Shown here in pieces: positions 11,020-22,748 of a stretch of 64,000 nt of DNA (the first letter of the stretch is position 1; the number at the start of each line of letters is the position of its first letter). The position numbers were made by a program, and so were the translations under genes. The DNA is from Atriophallophorus winterbourni. Its lineage: Eukaryota; Platyhelminthes; Trematoda; Plagiorchiida; Microphallidae. The notes under the pieces were generated by a model. The model saw only the letters and a list, made by a program, of their open reading frames with translations, was not told the DNA's origin and searched no databases. Location of the stretch: NCBI GenBank assembly GCA_013407085.1, contig JACCGJ010001953.1, forward strand, positions 1 to 64,000, given 5' to 3'.

Positions 11020-13486
11020 CCTTGGCTTAGTGGCTAACGAGTATCTCTTTCTACCGTTGGTGGCCCACGTCAATGTTCTTCCATACTTAATTGATCACGG
11101 CTCAAATTGTCCGGCATCCTCATCCGTCCTACTTCTCCATCAATTACAGTTTCAGTCGCACAGTCTAATCAACTTTATTTGCTATGGTGATTCGTAACTG
11201 TTCGCGAATCAGGCTTTCGTCTGCTGATTGAGCCACATGCCTGAGAGTTTCGCGTGCATTCTTTTTGAACCTCCGTCGGTTGTAAACATTCACGCGCGTT
11301 TGATGTTGGCCGCGCATGAGAAACTGTCACGACGATGACAATGTTTAGACAACAAGTCAACGCTGGTTCTCGAATCATTTCACACAGACGGATCACATAT
11401 CTATCGCCAGTCTCTCTGTGGTCGTCAGCTACAATGATTTTTTCCGTTCGCCTATTGTTAGATGGACTAAAATGTCATTCTGCCAGTTGATTCTCTCACG
11501 CTCATGTTCTGTTAGGCTTTCCGTTTTATTTTTGTTTTAATATTTGACATACCTACATGATAGAACACAATCTTATTAAATGTGAGTGACGAATAATTGA
11601 GAATAACGGAATAAACCGAATTCCCTGCGATGTCAACCTTTACCTTTTTAGCCCGCACATTCTTTTTATTCAACATAACTAAACCTTTACGTCAATGCAG
11701 TGAGACCTTTTTGCGGTTGTTACTCTGATTTGGGTTTATTTAAAGGCGTAGAATGTTCAACTTTTTCGTAATCTGTAAACGTGGTCTTAGTAGTCACGTA
11801 TCGTCCGCTAACCCATTGTTGGTGTTTGAGGTTTGGTTGTGGTTCTTTCAGACTGAATGAGTAAGGTTAGACATTATTTGAGGCTGTGATTTATGGGCCA
11901 TTTGGTGCTTAAAAACACTCATAAACAAAGCTAGGACTATATTTGCTTGGTACATGTAAACAAACATTGGTGTCATACCTCAGTCTCGGGATTTAATCGA
12001 TTGCACTTCATTTCTTTTTATTCTGTTTGTCTTGCTAGGCTGAATATGCCGCTCTCGATCGATGAACCCGTTAATAACTCGTGGTTGACTGTCGATAAAG
12101 CACATGCATTCAATAATCGCATAAATCATAGCGTTCGCCGTTTGCGCAGAGAGGTTAACGGTTCTAATTTTGGATGTCTGTCAGCCTAAACTGTTATTAT
12201 AACTGGTCGGGCGAACCCTAGACGCTATCGCGTGCAATCACGTTGTCTCTGTTCAACGCTTCTACTTATTACCACCATGGACAGCATTATATCTGTATCA
12301 AATTTATAATGCTTAAGACGCGATACAATCCTAAATAGATGAGGAATATTGGGATATAGAAATCTACGGAGTAATTTGAAGCGTAAACACGCGCACGCTG
12401 CGATGATCTGTCTGCACATTGAATGAAACGCATTCAATCAAGTTCTGTGAACGAGCAGAACGGCATCAGCGTGACTGTTTAATTACGCCTCTCGTTGCCT
12501 CATCACTCCTCGTGATATTATTATAACTAGCGGTAATAATTATTAGTCACCAATTGTAGTAGTCACACATGAAATTGTTGGGTAATCCAGTGTCACTTTG
12601 ATGTTGCCAACCTACTTATCAAACGCTGTATATGTTTTGAATATTGTGTTAAATGCTCCGTACAAAAGCGTGTCAATTCGTAATTTGCGCAATAATTCGT
12701 GTCACCAGAGGCGAGTGCTAATTTGTGCTTATAAAATGATGTCTGAAGTCGGGCAAATTGCTGTATATGACTTGGGATACTGACAGGTTGCTCAGAATTG
12801 TTAATCTACTGAATTAATTATTGATACCAGTGAGGCTGTTATGTGAGCTCATCTTTCGGGTAGGTATGCATTTGCCATGATGTTTACAACGCCGCTATTG
12901 TACACGATACTGTGTCAAATATCCTATACCTAAAGTAACATGGCCATCTCCACTTTCGTGATTGGCCAGCTTCATCGAGTCCGCGTACTTCTCATGCCCA
13001 TTCGACTCTGCTTCAAGTATTTAAATCATCAAATAGCGACCGCGAAATTTTTAAGCAGGCTCTATCATTGAACGAAGCACCTTCTTACTAGTATGTTGCT
13101 TACACCAGTGTTTATTTGCTCGTATGCAAAAAGCATTTGTATGGCGTTTTTCAAATATGTTCATCGAATTTCAACGGATATCACACTTCAACTATTTAGC
13201 CATTCAATTTTATCACGCACCGGTAGCAATCTGGACAAACATTCTTACATGGTTATTTTGAGATGGCCTACGATCCACTTGTCAAAATTTGCTTAATTCT
13301 CCTGAATGCTTTAATAACGTTGCAGTTGTTTACTTCTGCTGTTAAGCATAGGTTGCGTTCCATGGATGGGGCAAACAGGTGTTTCGCTCATATTGTTTGA
13401 AATCCCGGGATTTGTCTGTTGTTTGTTTTCCTCGCATAAAAGACTTCTTACAGCATATGTTTGTTTATCCGTGGGTCAAAAATATG
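11020..13486. other. Non-coding stretch, no firm gene
   Basis: 11024-11034 reads TGGCTTAGTGG, a perfect box A match, but no convincing box B follows. A possible 115-bp exon at 12039-12153 was considered and rejected. Otherwise only T-rich sequence was seen. Confidence 0.4.
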
Positions 13487-13710
13487 TTTTGGCATTCAAG
13501 TATAACTTTGTTTACCACTTATCCACTGTTTCAAGGCTCACTGGACCTAATCTTACTGTCTCCACCTAATGACGGTAAACAGCCAGAAACCGGTAGTGGT
13601 GTATAAGTGCGGGGGATGTAAGCAACACATCACTTTGGTCATGCATAAGCGCCTTGAGTGCTTGATCAAGCGTCACTTTGTGATTCTGTGTTTGAACATC
13701 GTCGTTGTAA
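13487..13710 (+). repeat. Hammerhead-repeat family copy 4 (almost a full unit)
   Basis: It runs from the GGCATTCAAGTATAAC block through the ribozyme region (13562-13599; CTAATGA in place of CTGATGA, GAAA intact, CCGGTA then GTGG) to the GTGATTCTGTG and GAACATCG blocks. A detached remnant of the GTAAGTGCGGG..GCAACAC block lies at 13793-13827. The G5-to-A change in the core is expected to kill cleavage. Confidence 0.85.
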
Positions 13711-16700
13711 CAGTCTTTTAGATTCTTTCCTTTTATGTGTGGACTTAATTCACCCTTACCAATTCCTAACTGCTAAACGATGCTTGACTTTGAGTGTAAG
13801 TGCGGGCGACATCAGCAACCCAACACTGTCAGCTAGATTAACACCCGAGGCGTTTGTTTTGCACAGAAAATGTCTACCCCATTCGACTGACCATATTCTA
13901 TCGATCGGTTGGGACACATTAGCTTGATCTCATAATAATACGACGTTTCCCCAATGAGAGTCACGTGTGTTTTCATGCACAACCGAATGTCGAGCGATCT
14001 TCAATTTTGTTTTTCACCGAATGCACATAAACATGGCCAAACATGTGGACACAATGAAAACAGGTGAATCCGAATGAATCATCTAGAACCAGTTGTAATC
14101 TTTTTGTTGTTATCTAAGCCAATCTCGAAACGTCTGACAATGCAGGCTGATGAATCCACTTGGCTATGATTTTTCGCGATGCATTACAACGAATGACATT
14201 TAGCAATAGGATTGTAACCATTTTATATTGGGAATCAATGATTGTGTGTTATCAACCGATTCGGGCGTGTTTACACAGCAGGTTGCATGTAGCGTTGCTC
14301 GTATCGTTCCAAAATAACGTCTAATAGTTCGGTTTCGGTGTTTCATTATTATCCGAATTATTAACCTCGTAGCAGACAAAGAACCCCTATTTTTACGAAT
14401 GTGGGTGGGCTGTGCTATTGTCGGGTTGACTAGACCTAGACGGACAGTGATAAAGATGATAAGAGCAATGAGATCCCCCCACGCTATTTGTGGTGGGGCG
14501 CGACGAGATGTCACATTTACGTCTAGAGCAACCACGGTCACTGCGCCCAACTCCTGTCTTGCGCATTGTCGTGACTGGAAAGCGTGGTATGATTTTTGTT
14601 TTTCTGGTCAAGCATCTTTGTGCGATTTGCCACGTCGCCACGCGAATGAACCATGCGTAAAGATGGCAGACCCGATTACTTCGACATAAGTTACGCTTCC
14701 TTAACTATTTGCCTTCGTCACGAAAGAAAAGTAACCTACTTTACAAGTCTTAATGAACACCTATTTATCGCCATTCGATTCATGTGCGATTTTATCTCCG
14801 GCCCCATCTGATTTCTATTGATGTCTCTGTCATAGCCGAGATTTTATACACCTGTCGGTATTTTTGATGCAAGTGGAGGATCATTGGTCACCAGCTGCGC
14901 TTAGTAGTCGTTCACATCTCAATTCTCGGGCAAATGATTCATGGTCATCGGCTTTTCGAATTCAATCCATATGGTGACCACGATCAGGTTACCATCAATT
15001 GTGCTAATCCCTGCAAGCCGTCTTGTTTCGTGTCAGACCAAATTACCCGGAACCCCAGGGAGAGACAGTCTCCATCCCATTTGGAAGTCGTTTGTGTGTC
15101 TGTGTGTATCAATGCGGTTTCAGACGCGAGCGACGCATGTGTTCCTCTCGCCTGCCTACTCGCGCCATCAACACCCCGTCGCCATCGGGTGATAAATTGG
15201 TGTGTCTATAGCCGTCACCGGTAACTTGGTTACTTCCTTTGTGGGACGATTCTGGTTGACGGGCTCGGTCGAGTGGGCTGTCTGTTACCCGTTTCTTTTG
15301 AATAAATCATCAATTGGTTTTCCACATGACGCAGGTAAAACAGCTTAAGTTAACACATGGTTGTAACATTTCAACCTCGATCAGTCTGATCAATATCAAG
15401 CTATCGGGCGGTACCTTTTCCTGGCAATGGCAGATTTTGTTGAGTTTAGCTTAATTTTATCCCATTCCCGATCTACCATTTATTTGTGTAGTCCCACCAG
15501 TTAATCGACTGTGGCGTTTTTGAAAACCAAGTTCAAATTGGATACTAACAAAGCCTCTAATACCATTATTGGGATTGCAAAATAACCATCTAAAAGTGCG
15601 ATGCAGCATATAAAACAGTTGGCGTTATTCTGGCGTGAGCTCGCTGTGTACTAGCTTGCTTCTCTTGCTTACTTTTTGAATTTTAGTGCTATTCATCTCT
15701 GCAAGCAATGTCTGGTTTGAACCAAGAACTGCATATATGCATCGTTCGTTGTATAACGTATTCTGTGTATTAATTTAGACTGCTTCGTTGATAGCACCCA
15801 CTTGTCTCAAATACCCACCTTACGGCAGCTTTATTTTCTATCAATTCACTGTTACTGACTCATTGCCCATCGCCAGGTGAATTGTAAGTTGAGATTAAGT
15901 TTAGGTTTAATTTCCGTTGCATCTCCGTAACCTCAACCATTTATGTGACTCGTTTGCAGAATGTTTTGTTTGTTTACACGCGTCTCCTATTACTCTCTCT
16001 CTCTCTGTACTCCCTTTATTGCTGAAAATTCGTGAACACGAATAAAGTCATTCTTCTTCTTCTTCTTTAATGTAGCTTCAGCACAGCTTTCTGCATGCAT
16101 CGCAAGGCTGTAGCGCGGTATACGTATGAAATATCCCATATATTTTATAGAATGCTTCTCCATATTTGTAGTCACTCGTCAGGTATTATTATGTCGAATG
16201 GTACATAAATAAACCGTCGGTTCGATTGTCAATAACGTGTGTCCTAACTCATGGAGGCCTCGTCATTTTCGAACGTGTGACTATGCAACGCGATCGAACA
16301 TACCTCAACACCGTAGAAATCTCTCTGAGCGAGTGGGTGCCAAATACACTTCATTTGGCTTTCGCCACATTTTTCGTTGGACGATTTTACAGCCCCACTT
16401 CAATTGCTTCCCGTGAAATTAGTGTTGATTTTTGTTGAATGGAAAAGGTTTTCCCTTTCATGTGCCCTAGGGTATTGTGGATAGATGAGTGATCATTCGT
16501 CAGACCACAAACTGTTTCAATGTGCTTACGTGTTCGAAATTTTTACAAGCCATTTAAGTGTGATTTCGATCTTGGCCGAAGCGCGTGGGGATGATTCATC
16601 GGCCCGGTGGTGTGTGCGTGTCGAACCGCTATCTGTCAGTTGCAGGTGCACACTTTTCTCATCCTGTCATTCAAGCGCGATTTGTTTTCGTTTTGCTGCG

Positions 16701-18087
16701 TTTCCCGTTTTAAGTCATTCTTCCAATTTGAATGGGCAAACATGAAAAATTGGATTGTGTTCGAGTTTCTTCCGGGTTGTCTGAGCAACCACCCCGGTTT
16801 TGTTTTGTTAAATTTCGACAAACGCGTCCAGCTTATTTGTGTTCCACAAATTTTATTTCTTGTTGCAGTGGAAATCTTTGTTATCGTACGAAACAAATCA
16901 TGATATTAAACCTACCTGCCATGTAAATATGCATCATTACACTGCTAATCCGGTATGTGATGTGTATCAGGCTTGTTCATTTTGCTAATCCTACCGTGAT
17001 TTGATCATGTCAAAAATTCCTTCGTAATCTGAAGGTTTCCACTGCTAATTCGAATTTGTCTTAACTACGTCTATCTTGATTTTTAAAGTTCAATTTATAA
17101 CGATAATACTGACAGCGAAGATATGACATATTTCCTCCACTAACCTTTCGTTCCTGTTCTCTCCTCAACACGCGAAATTTATGTCGGTTTTTCATCTTTT
17201 CCATTCACAGCCAGCTGATCTCAATGTCCTACCATCACCCACCGACCTTCTCGCAGAGGTCACATGACATCTCAGATTTGTCTCTGCCAATCACCTTCCA
17301 GATCATGTTTGTTTTTTATTTATTCTCTTTCCTATTACTGTAATTCGTAAAGCGATTGTTTCTTTCTTTTGTTGATCAGCATGTATATCTAATGCCTTTT
17401 GAATTTTTCATATTGATTAGTCTCTTTTCTTTTTCATGTACAATCTATTCAAATATTCTCCATTAAGTGTAATGGTGTGTATTTTCTTTCTCAAAAGTTG
17501 TGATTACGTCAATAGAGTAACTGTAACAGTTATATTTGCATCTTCGTTTCTTTCACACTGGACCGCATTCCAAGCGTTTTGTCTTGCTTCTCGTTCCTCG
17601 ACCGTCCATGTTGTCATGCGTACAGACAGAGCCGTGTTTATAAATAGCTACGCGCTTTCTGTGTTCGCATAATTCTTTGTGTGTGGTCCTTTCATGTCTC
17701 TTGGATTATCATCGTGGTCTTCCTCGACCGACAATCTAACGAATTTTGAGTTGTGCATTTCAGTCTGTTTCGCTTTCATTCATTTTTTCCTCCACCCTAT
17801 GATATGAGTCACACACCTGTTGTTCATAGAATAATTTCTGATAGTCACTTTCTTTTGGCCGTTCGTCACGGGCGTCCAGATGCTGACAACCAAGTGTCAT
17901 CGGGGTTGATAAGGTGGTTCAGTGCCAAGACGTTTGCTCGGATGACGCTGTAGCTTGCCAGAAACCTGGCACCAATCCTTATTTCAAATAAATACACAAT
18001 TTGCCGTTTTTGCTGTCGTGGACGCCATCGTATGATATTTACATTCGGCTAATAAGGAAGCACTATTGTAAATACTGCTTAAACTGA
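13711..18087. other. Long non-coding stretch
   Basis: T-rich on the + strand. Three overlapping open frames at 14934-15224 have no recognisable protein content. A (TC)n run lies at 15992-16007, just before the LINE 3' end listed separately. No gene is supported. Confidence 0.4.
15979..16067 (+). repeat. 3' end of a (TTC)n-tailed retroelement, copy 1
   Basis: GCTGAAAATTCGT, then a spacer, AATAAAG, and a TTC run (16052-16067) are repeated in the same order at 44802-44838. A shared block with an AATAAA-like signal and a trinucleotide tail indicates a non-LTR 3' end. The family is not recognised. Confidence 0.45.
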
Positions 18088-18402
18088 AGTAATGTTGCTC
18101 ACTTCCTCCGCGCTCTGTGATTTTGTGTTTGAACATCGTGGTTCATTGTACGAACCCTACTAAACATTGGCTTTAAAGTCCAATTTTGTTTACCAGTGTT
18201 CCGCTGTTGCAAGCCCACCGAACCGAATCTTACTTTCTCCACCCGATGAAGGCGATCAGCCAGAAACCTGTTGTGGTGTGTAAGTGCGGGGGATGTGCTC
18301 ATCCATAGGCACTCAACCAGGATTCACTATGTGATTCTGTGTTTTAACTTGGTGGTTCGTTGTACGAATTCCATTAAACAGGGCTTCAAAGTCTAATTTG
18401 TA
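18088..18402 (+). repeat. Hammerhead-repeat copy 5, more than one unit with inverted start
   Basis: It begins with 18090-18112, the reverse complement of the GCGGGGGATGTGAGCAAC block. It then switches to forward orientation at TGTGATT (18116) and runs through a ribozyme region (18239-18276; CCGATGA, GAAA, stem I CCAC/GTGG). It continues into a second unit whose TGTGATT block starts at 18330. The period here is 214 bp, about 29 bp shorter than the 243 bp at 48648-48891, because part of the second unit start is missing. This is direct evidence that the family occurs as tandem units. Confidence 0.8.
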
Positions 18403-21229
18403 ATAGTTAAACTGCTTCGCTAAATGTGTCAATCTACGAATAGCAAGAAAAGTGGTAACTAGGTGTCATACAAATTGAGGGTAAACCTGATTATCGTTGG
18501 TAGTCACATACAATCACCCGGATTTCAATAAGCGAACGCCCTTACTAAAATATAGAATGTATCAGTGCATGACTTAGACAATGCTTTAAAGGTGTATCTT
18601 GTAAGCAATCGACAATTTTATTCTCCTTAATTATTCTGCTCTCCTACTCACTGATTTTACAGTTTACACAGCTCACACGGTAAGTAAACCCGGGTTATCT
18701 CGTTCTTGAAAAAATGCTTCGATGGTTATAATTTTTTACACTTTCACAGAGAAATTGCCGATTTTTTCCCGGATTGTTAATTTTATACACTTTAGAAACG
18801 TGTTGCGCGATTAGATTCTCTGTGTTGCTTTACAATTTCCCACAATCGTGGATCATGAATCCCTTTCTTTGAATTTTCGCAAAGCGCACGATCGTCTTCA
18901 ATTTTTACGTATTATCAGTTAACTTATATACCTATTGATGTCGACTGCTCATTACTGAGTAACCTTTTTAGTTTGCCGACAAACACAGGTGTTTCTGCTA
19001 CACTGTTGATTATCGGCGCTCAGTTTTTCACCAATTCCCTTATCGGTGTGCACTGAGAACTTTTTTATTCTCTAGCAATGATTAATTCCTTCTTGTATTC
19101 CAAAGGAAATGCATTACTCATCGCAGTAGTTTGCCTTTAAGTTATTTGAATTTACCGCTCATTTCGTCATTTCCATATCTACCCCTTTGTGTCTCTTATC
19201 CGCCCGACAGTTTGTTAGTTTGTATTTTTTTAACTTGGGCATTATGCTTGCAGCCTTATTGTCTGCTCTCAAACATCCGAGTATTATTGTTGCTCGATTC
19301 GTAATGGTTTACCGGTTGTGCAAATAGGTCATGTTTACGGAAACCTAAATCATCGTAGTAGTTTTAACCCGTGAAACTGACGTCTGAGTGATCTATTGGA
19401 GAGAAGACCCATAGAATTAGACTTTGGTTTTATCTAGATTGATCAGTAGAACATCAACATTGCGCAATATTATGGGAATTTACTGAGTACTTGAGCTCAA
19501 AAGTGAGGATTAACTTTTTCGGGTCAACTACTAAAACATTGTCACGATTCTTACAACTCAAGACTGTGCCTACTGCACTACTCGTACTAAAGTGAATTGT
19601 GAACTATTCGTTCACTTAATTTAGTCCCGCTTAGATGTCTATCCAGGTTTACTTCGATCGATTAACCTAATGGAAGTTTGCCAATGTGGTCCTGTCTAAC
19701 GGTTAAACTGATTCGCGTGATTATTCGCCAGAAATCAAAACACTGTCCATCCGGCCTTTCCGAGTTATCAGTTTGTCTACTTCAATATTGCGCTTCGATA
19801 GATTGACCTCAAGTAATTAAAGTTTCAATTTATGATTGTAAAAGCAACTAAATTTTAAATAACCACAAGTTAAAAAAGATAAAAATATGTATCTATAAGT
19901 ATAATGAATTAGTCCTCATGAATGTGGCTAGGCAAAGTATTGTTTTACCAGAAGGAATTGGCAATATCAAGATATACTTACGTATAATTTGTCTATAATG
20001 AATGCACTGGTGAAGTTTCCATCCAAATAAAGCTAAACCCATGTATTTTTCCACATCGGCAGGGAGCTAATTCAAAATAAAACATTCTGAATATAAAAAT
20101 ATCGACTGCCGTATTATTTTAAGTGCTGGATATCCAGCATATAGCGGTGACCTCAGATCTGAAATTTCGAAGTCGGAATAACCGATCCAGAGGTGAGGAA
20201 AATTATTAGGAACATTGAATGTAAAATATGGTCTCCTCGCATCCTCCTTTGTGTACGAGTCTTTAGGCAAAATCGTCTTATTCTCGCAACGTCTGGCATA
20301 TTTTCAGAAACTTTGACAAGCTTAGAGTAACGCCTCTACCGTGAGAGCATTTCCCCCAAATGTTTCACTGAGGGCGGACGCATTGCTTTCTTCACCAAAA
20401 AATTTTATTCGCAAAATTATATCGAACTTGCGAAAAGGTGAATTCATATCTGCAAACACATTGTATCACTTTCACACTTTGAAATTACCTACCGCTTTTG
20501 CCAATTAGTTGTCCCAGCAGTTCGCTGTTTCTTGCAGTGCATTCTGACAGCAATACTTTTGTTGATCGACCAGATTTTTCCTCTGCCGTTTTTGTTTTTT
20601 TTATTTATAAAGTTCGCTACCGGTACATTGATAACATTTTTTCTGGTGTTGTACCATGGAATTGATTGATTGCATTAGGGCGAATGATGTACGTTTCCAT
20701 TTTTCTGTCGAAACTTTTGTGACCTCAACTGCATCCTGTCAGAGATTAAAAGTTATCCGACCGTGTAGTCACTCTTCAATTCATAGTGGATATACTGTTC
20801 ACCGGAAATATTTTCTGGACTTCAAATTCAAATGTATGTTACCATTAATTTGACGTTTCAACCATATTTCTCTGCATTCAACAAATGCAGATATACAGTC
20901 CAAAAACTTTGGTGGAATGTGTCTGTTTGTGCGAGAGTAACACGCTACAGTGATGTCATATTTTCGTTACATTTTCGTGGATCTTTACCTTGGTTGGACA
21001 AGTACACATGATATCAACCACTTTTAAACTTCTAGATAACATGTTAGTCAAATGCTTGTGAAAAGTATTTTAGCGGACGAATTATACACCTCGCATAGAT
21101 GGTATGTTGAATAACGTAACGCGTGCTTCGTTCAATGCAACCGGGTGCCAATCCTCTAAGCTTGGGACATCGCTCTGTCTATCGACATTGATCCCCTCGT
21201 AATTGTCTACCCGTCACGCAGCAGGATGC
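18403..21229. other. Non-coding stretch, no gene seen
   Basis: Base composition becomes visibly more AT-rich from about 19.8 kb. No recognisable protein or repeat motif was seen. Confidence 0.4.
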
Positions 21230-21500
21230 ATTATGCAGCAAAACCATTGAATGAGTGTTGTGTCATGCAAATGATTGTATTCGTGCATTTTATCTCGATA
21301 TTTCTAAGCCTTTCGTCGGAGTGGACCATATTATTTTACCGCTGAACAAGCTACAGAAACACGCTGTTGTTGGAAAACCGTTTGAATGGATACAAAACTA
21401 TCTCTGCACCCAAAACCTCAGAGTTCTCACCCATGGTTGTTCCAAAAGTATCGGTGCTTGAACGAATATTGTTCACGATCTAGATGAAAGCAAATAGCTA
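21230..21500 (+). mobile_element. CR1-like LINE RT, palm segment (left part of a split copy)
   Basis: The open frame from 21255 contains FYLDISKPF (RT motif A with its catalytic Asp), VDHIILPLNKLQKHAVVG, and FEWIQNYL, the order seen in CR1-like reverse transcriptases. After a stop, INDLD-like debris of the xVNDL motif follows (about 21475-21490), with the VPQG segment missing. The copy resumes at about 22030 after a minus-strand insertion. It is non-functional. Confidence 0.8.
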
Positions 21501-21539
21501 TACAATACCATAGGATCTACTTATAACATTTAAACAAAC

Positions 21540-22020
21540 CGTACTTTCATTTGTTGCATCCATGTGGTTCTAAGGAGGATTAAGGGTAATTACAAGTTTG
21601 ACATGGGGTGGTGAAATTTCGGCGGGAACAATATTTTAGGCACTATGGGTTTACACTAAACTGGAGCCAACCAACAAAAATCGTAACTTTTCTTTCAATG
21701 TCATTTCATTCGGTAAGGATACAATATCTGGCGGTAAACTGTTCCAGATAAAGCATCCACGGACTGTAAAAAGTGCCGGTACGGCTTAATCGGGAATGCG
21801 GTTTTTGAAGGGTCAGATTTTGACTGCGGGTCGGGATAATGGAACCAATTTTAAAGAGGTGTTTGAGTGCGTGGGCCCCGTATGGATTATTCGGTAGGTC
21901 ACTATTAGGTCAGCAGTGACGCGCCTGCGCTCGAGAGTGTACAATATGAGTTTAGTCAGTCGCTGCTCAATAATGATGTCAAGATGGATTTCTTCGCTAT
22001 GGTAGAAAATCATATGATTG
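21540..22020 (-). mobile_element. 5'-truncated CR1-like LINE 3' fragment, nested in the opposite orientation
   Basis: On the minus strand, 22016 down to about 21690 encodes the end of the CR1-like ORF: FYHSEE, RLTKLILYTLERRRVTADLIVTYRII, then PHSRLSR and, after a frameshift, FIWNSLPPDIVSLP. This corresponds to the thumb and C-terminus of the plus-strand copy at 57410-57800. It starts abruptly inside the gene, the usual 5' truncation of LINE insertions, and lies between the two halves of a plus-strand copy. Its exact 3' end was not resolved. Confidence 0.75.
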
Positions 22021-22029
22021 AACCAATAG

Positions 22030-22615
22030 CACCAATGATTTTTTGTCTATAGGACAACCTGAATGCATTGCATCACTGACCGTTTAAAAAATTGCTGTTC
22101 AATTTTCGCAAGTCCAAAATGATACACTTCGGCTGCGATTATGACTTGTCTTATCATACAACCACAGCGACCAGACTCTTGATCACACAACTACCTTAAA
22201 TGATTTCGATGCTTGAATTTGTGGCTGTATTAAAAATGGCCAACTATGTGATGTTTTATGCAAACGCGCTTCTCGTCTGTCCGCAGTGCTACGGCGGATA
22301 AAAAATACGTCTTTGCATGCATTTCGATCACGCACACCACGACGGTGGATCATTAGGCGTTTTTACCTGGGAATATTTTCTCCTATGTTGAATAGATACA
22401 GTACCCCGTTGCTGGACTACGCTGCTCAAGATTGGGCACCTTGGCAACAAAAGGTCTCGTTTCTAGAGCGGTCAAGACATCGAGTAACCAAGGTTTTCGG
22501 CGCTTTTGAAAACCAGATGCGTCGAATAATCAGGTCAAAAGACTCGCACTCAGATCCCAGTAACATACGAGGTTATGCTTTTAAATTTAATTTCCTACAC
22601 TAAAAATAACTTTTA
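22030..22615 (+). mobile_element. CR1-like LINE RT, thumb segment (right part of the split copy)
   Basis: It continues the RT order after motif C: NLNALHH, LLFNFRKSKMIHFG, then CGCIKNGQLCDVLCKRASRL, VLRRIKNTSLHAF, LLDYAAQDWAPW, and FLERSRHRVTKVF (open from 22286). Each block has an equivalent in the copy at 57060-57480. Several frameshifts are present, and the C-terminal part is lost at about 22600. Confidence 0.8.
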
Positions 22616-22715
22616 CAGAACATTTTAATTCTGCGCTTGTTTGTTTTATTTAAAGTTTGCTCCACCAACTTCAATAAATGCCAGACTATGAATGAAGAAA
22701 AGCAAATAGAATAAC

Positions 22716-22748
22716 AGTGCGGGGGATGTGAGCAACATATTACTTTGA
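22716..22748 (+). repeat. Hammerhead-repeat family, short fragment
   Basis: Only the AGTGCGGGGGATGTGAGC block and the following ACATATTACTTTG are present. No ribozyme core. Confidence 0.7.

Noticed and set aside
11022..11085. tRNA-like sequence with TGGCTTAGTGG
   Set aside because: Perfect box A but no acceptable box B or acceptor stem. Probably chance or a very old SINE.
12039..12153. Possible 115-bp exon between a TTGCTAG acceptor and a GAG/GTTAAC donor
   Set aside because: The sequence is open but short, the donor is weak, and the peptide resembles nothing known to me.
14934..15224. Three overlapping open frames in a GC-richer patch
   Set aside because: All three frames being open indicates low stop density from composition, not coding. 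No protein similarity was recognised.
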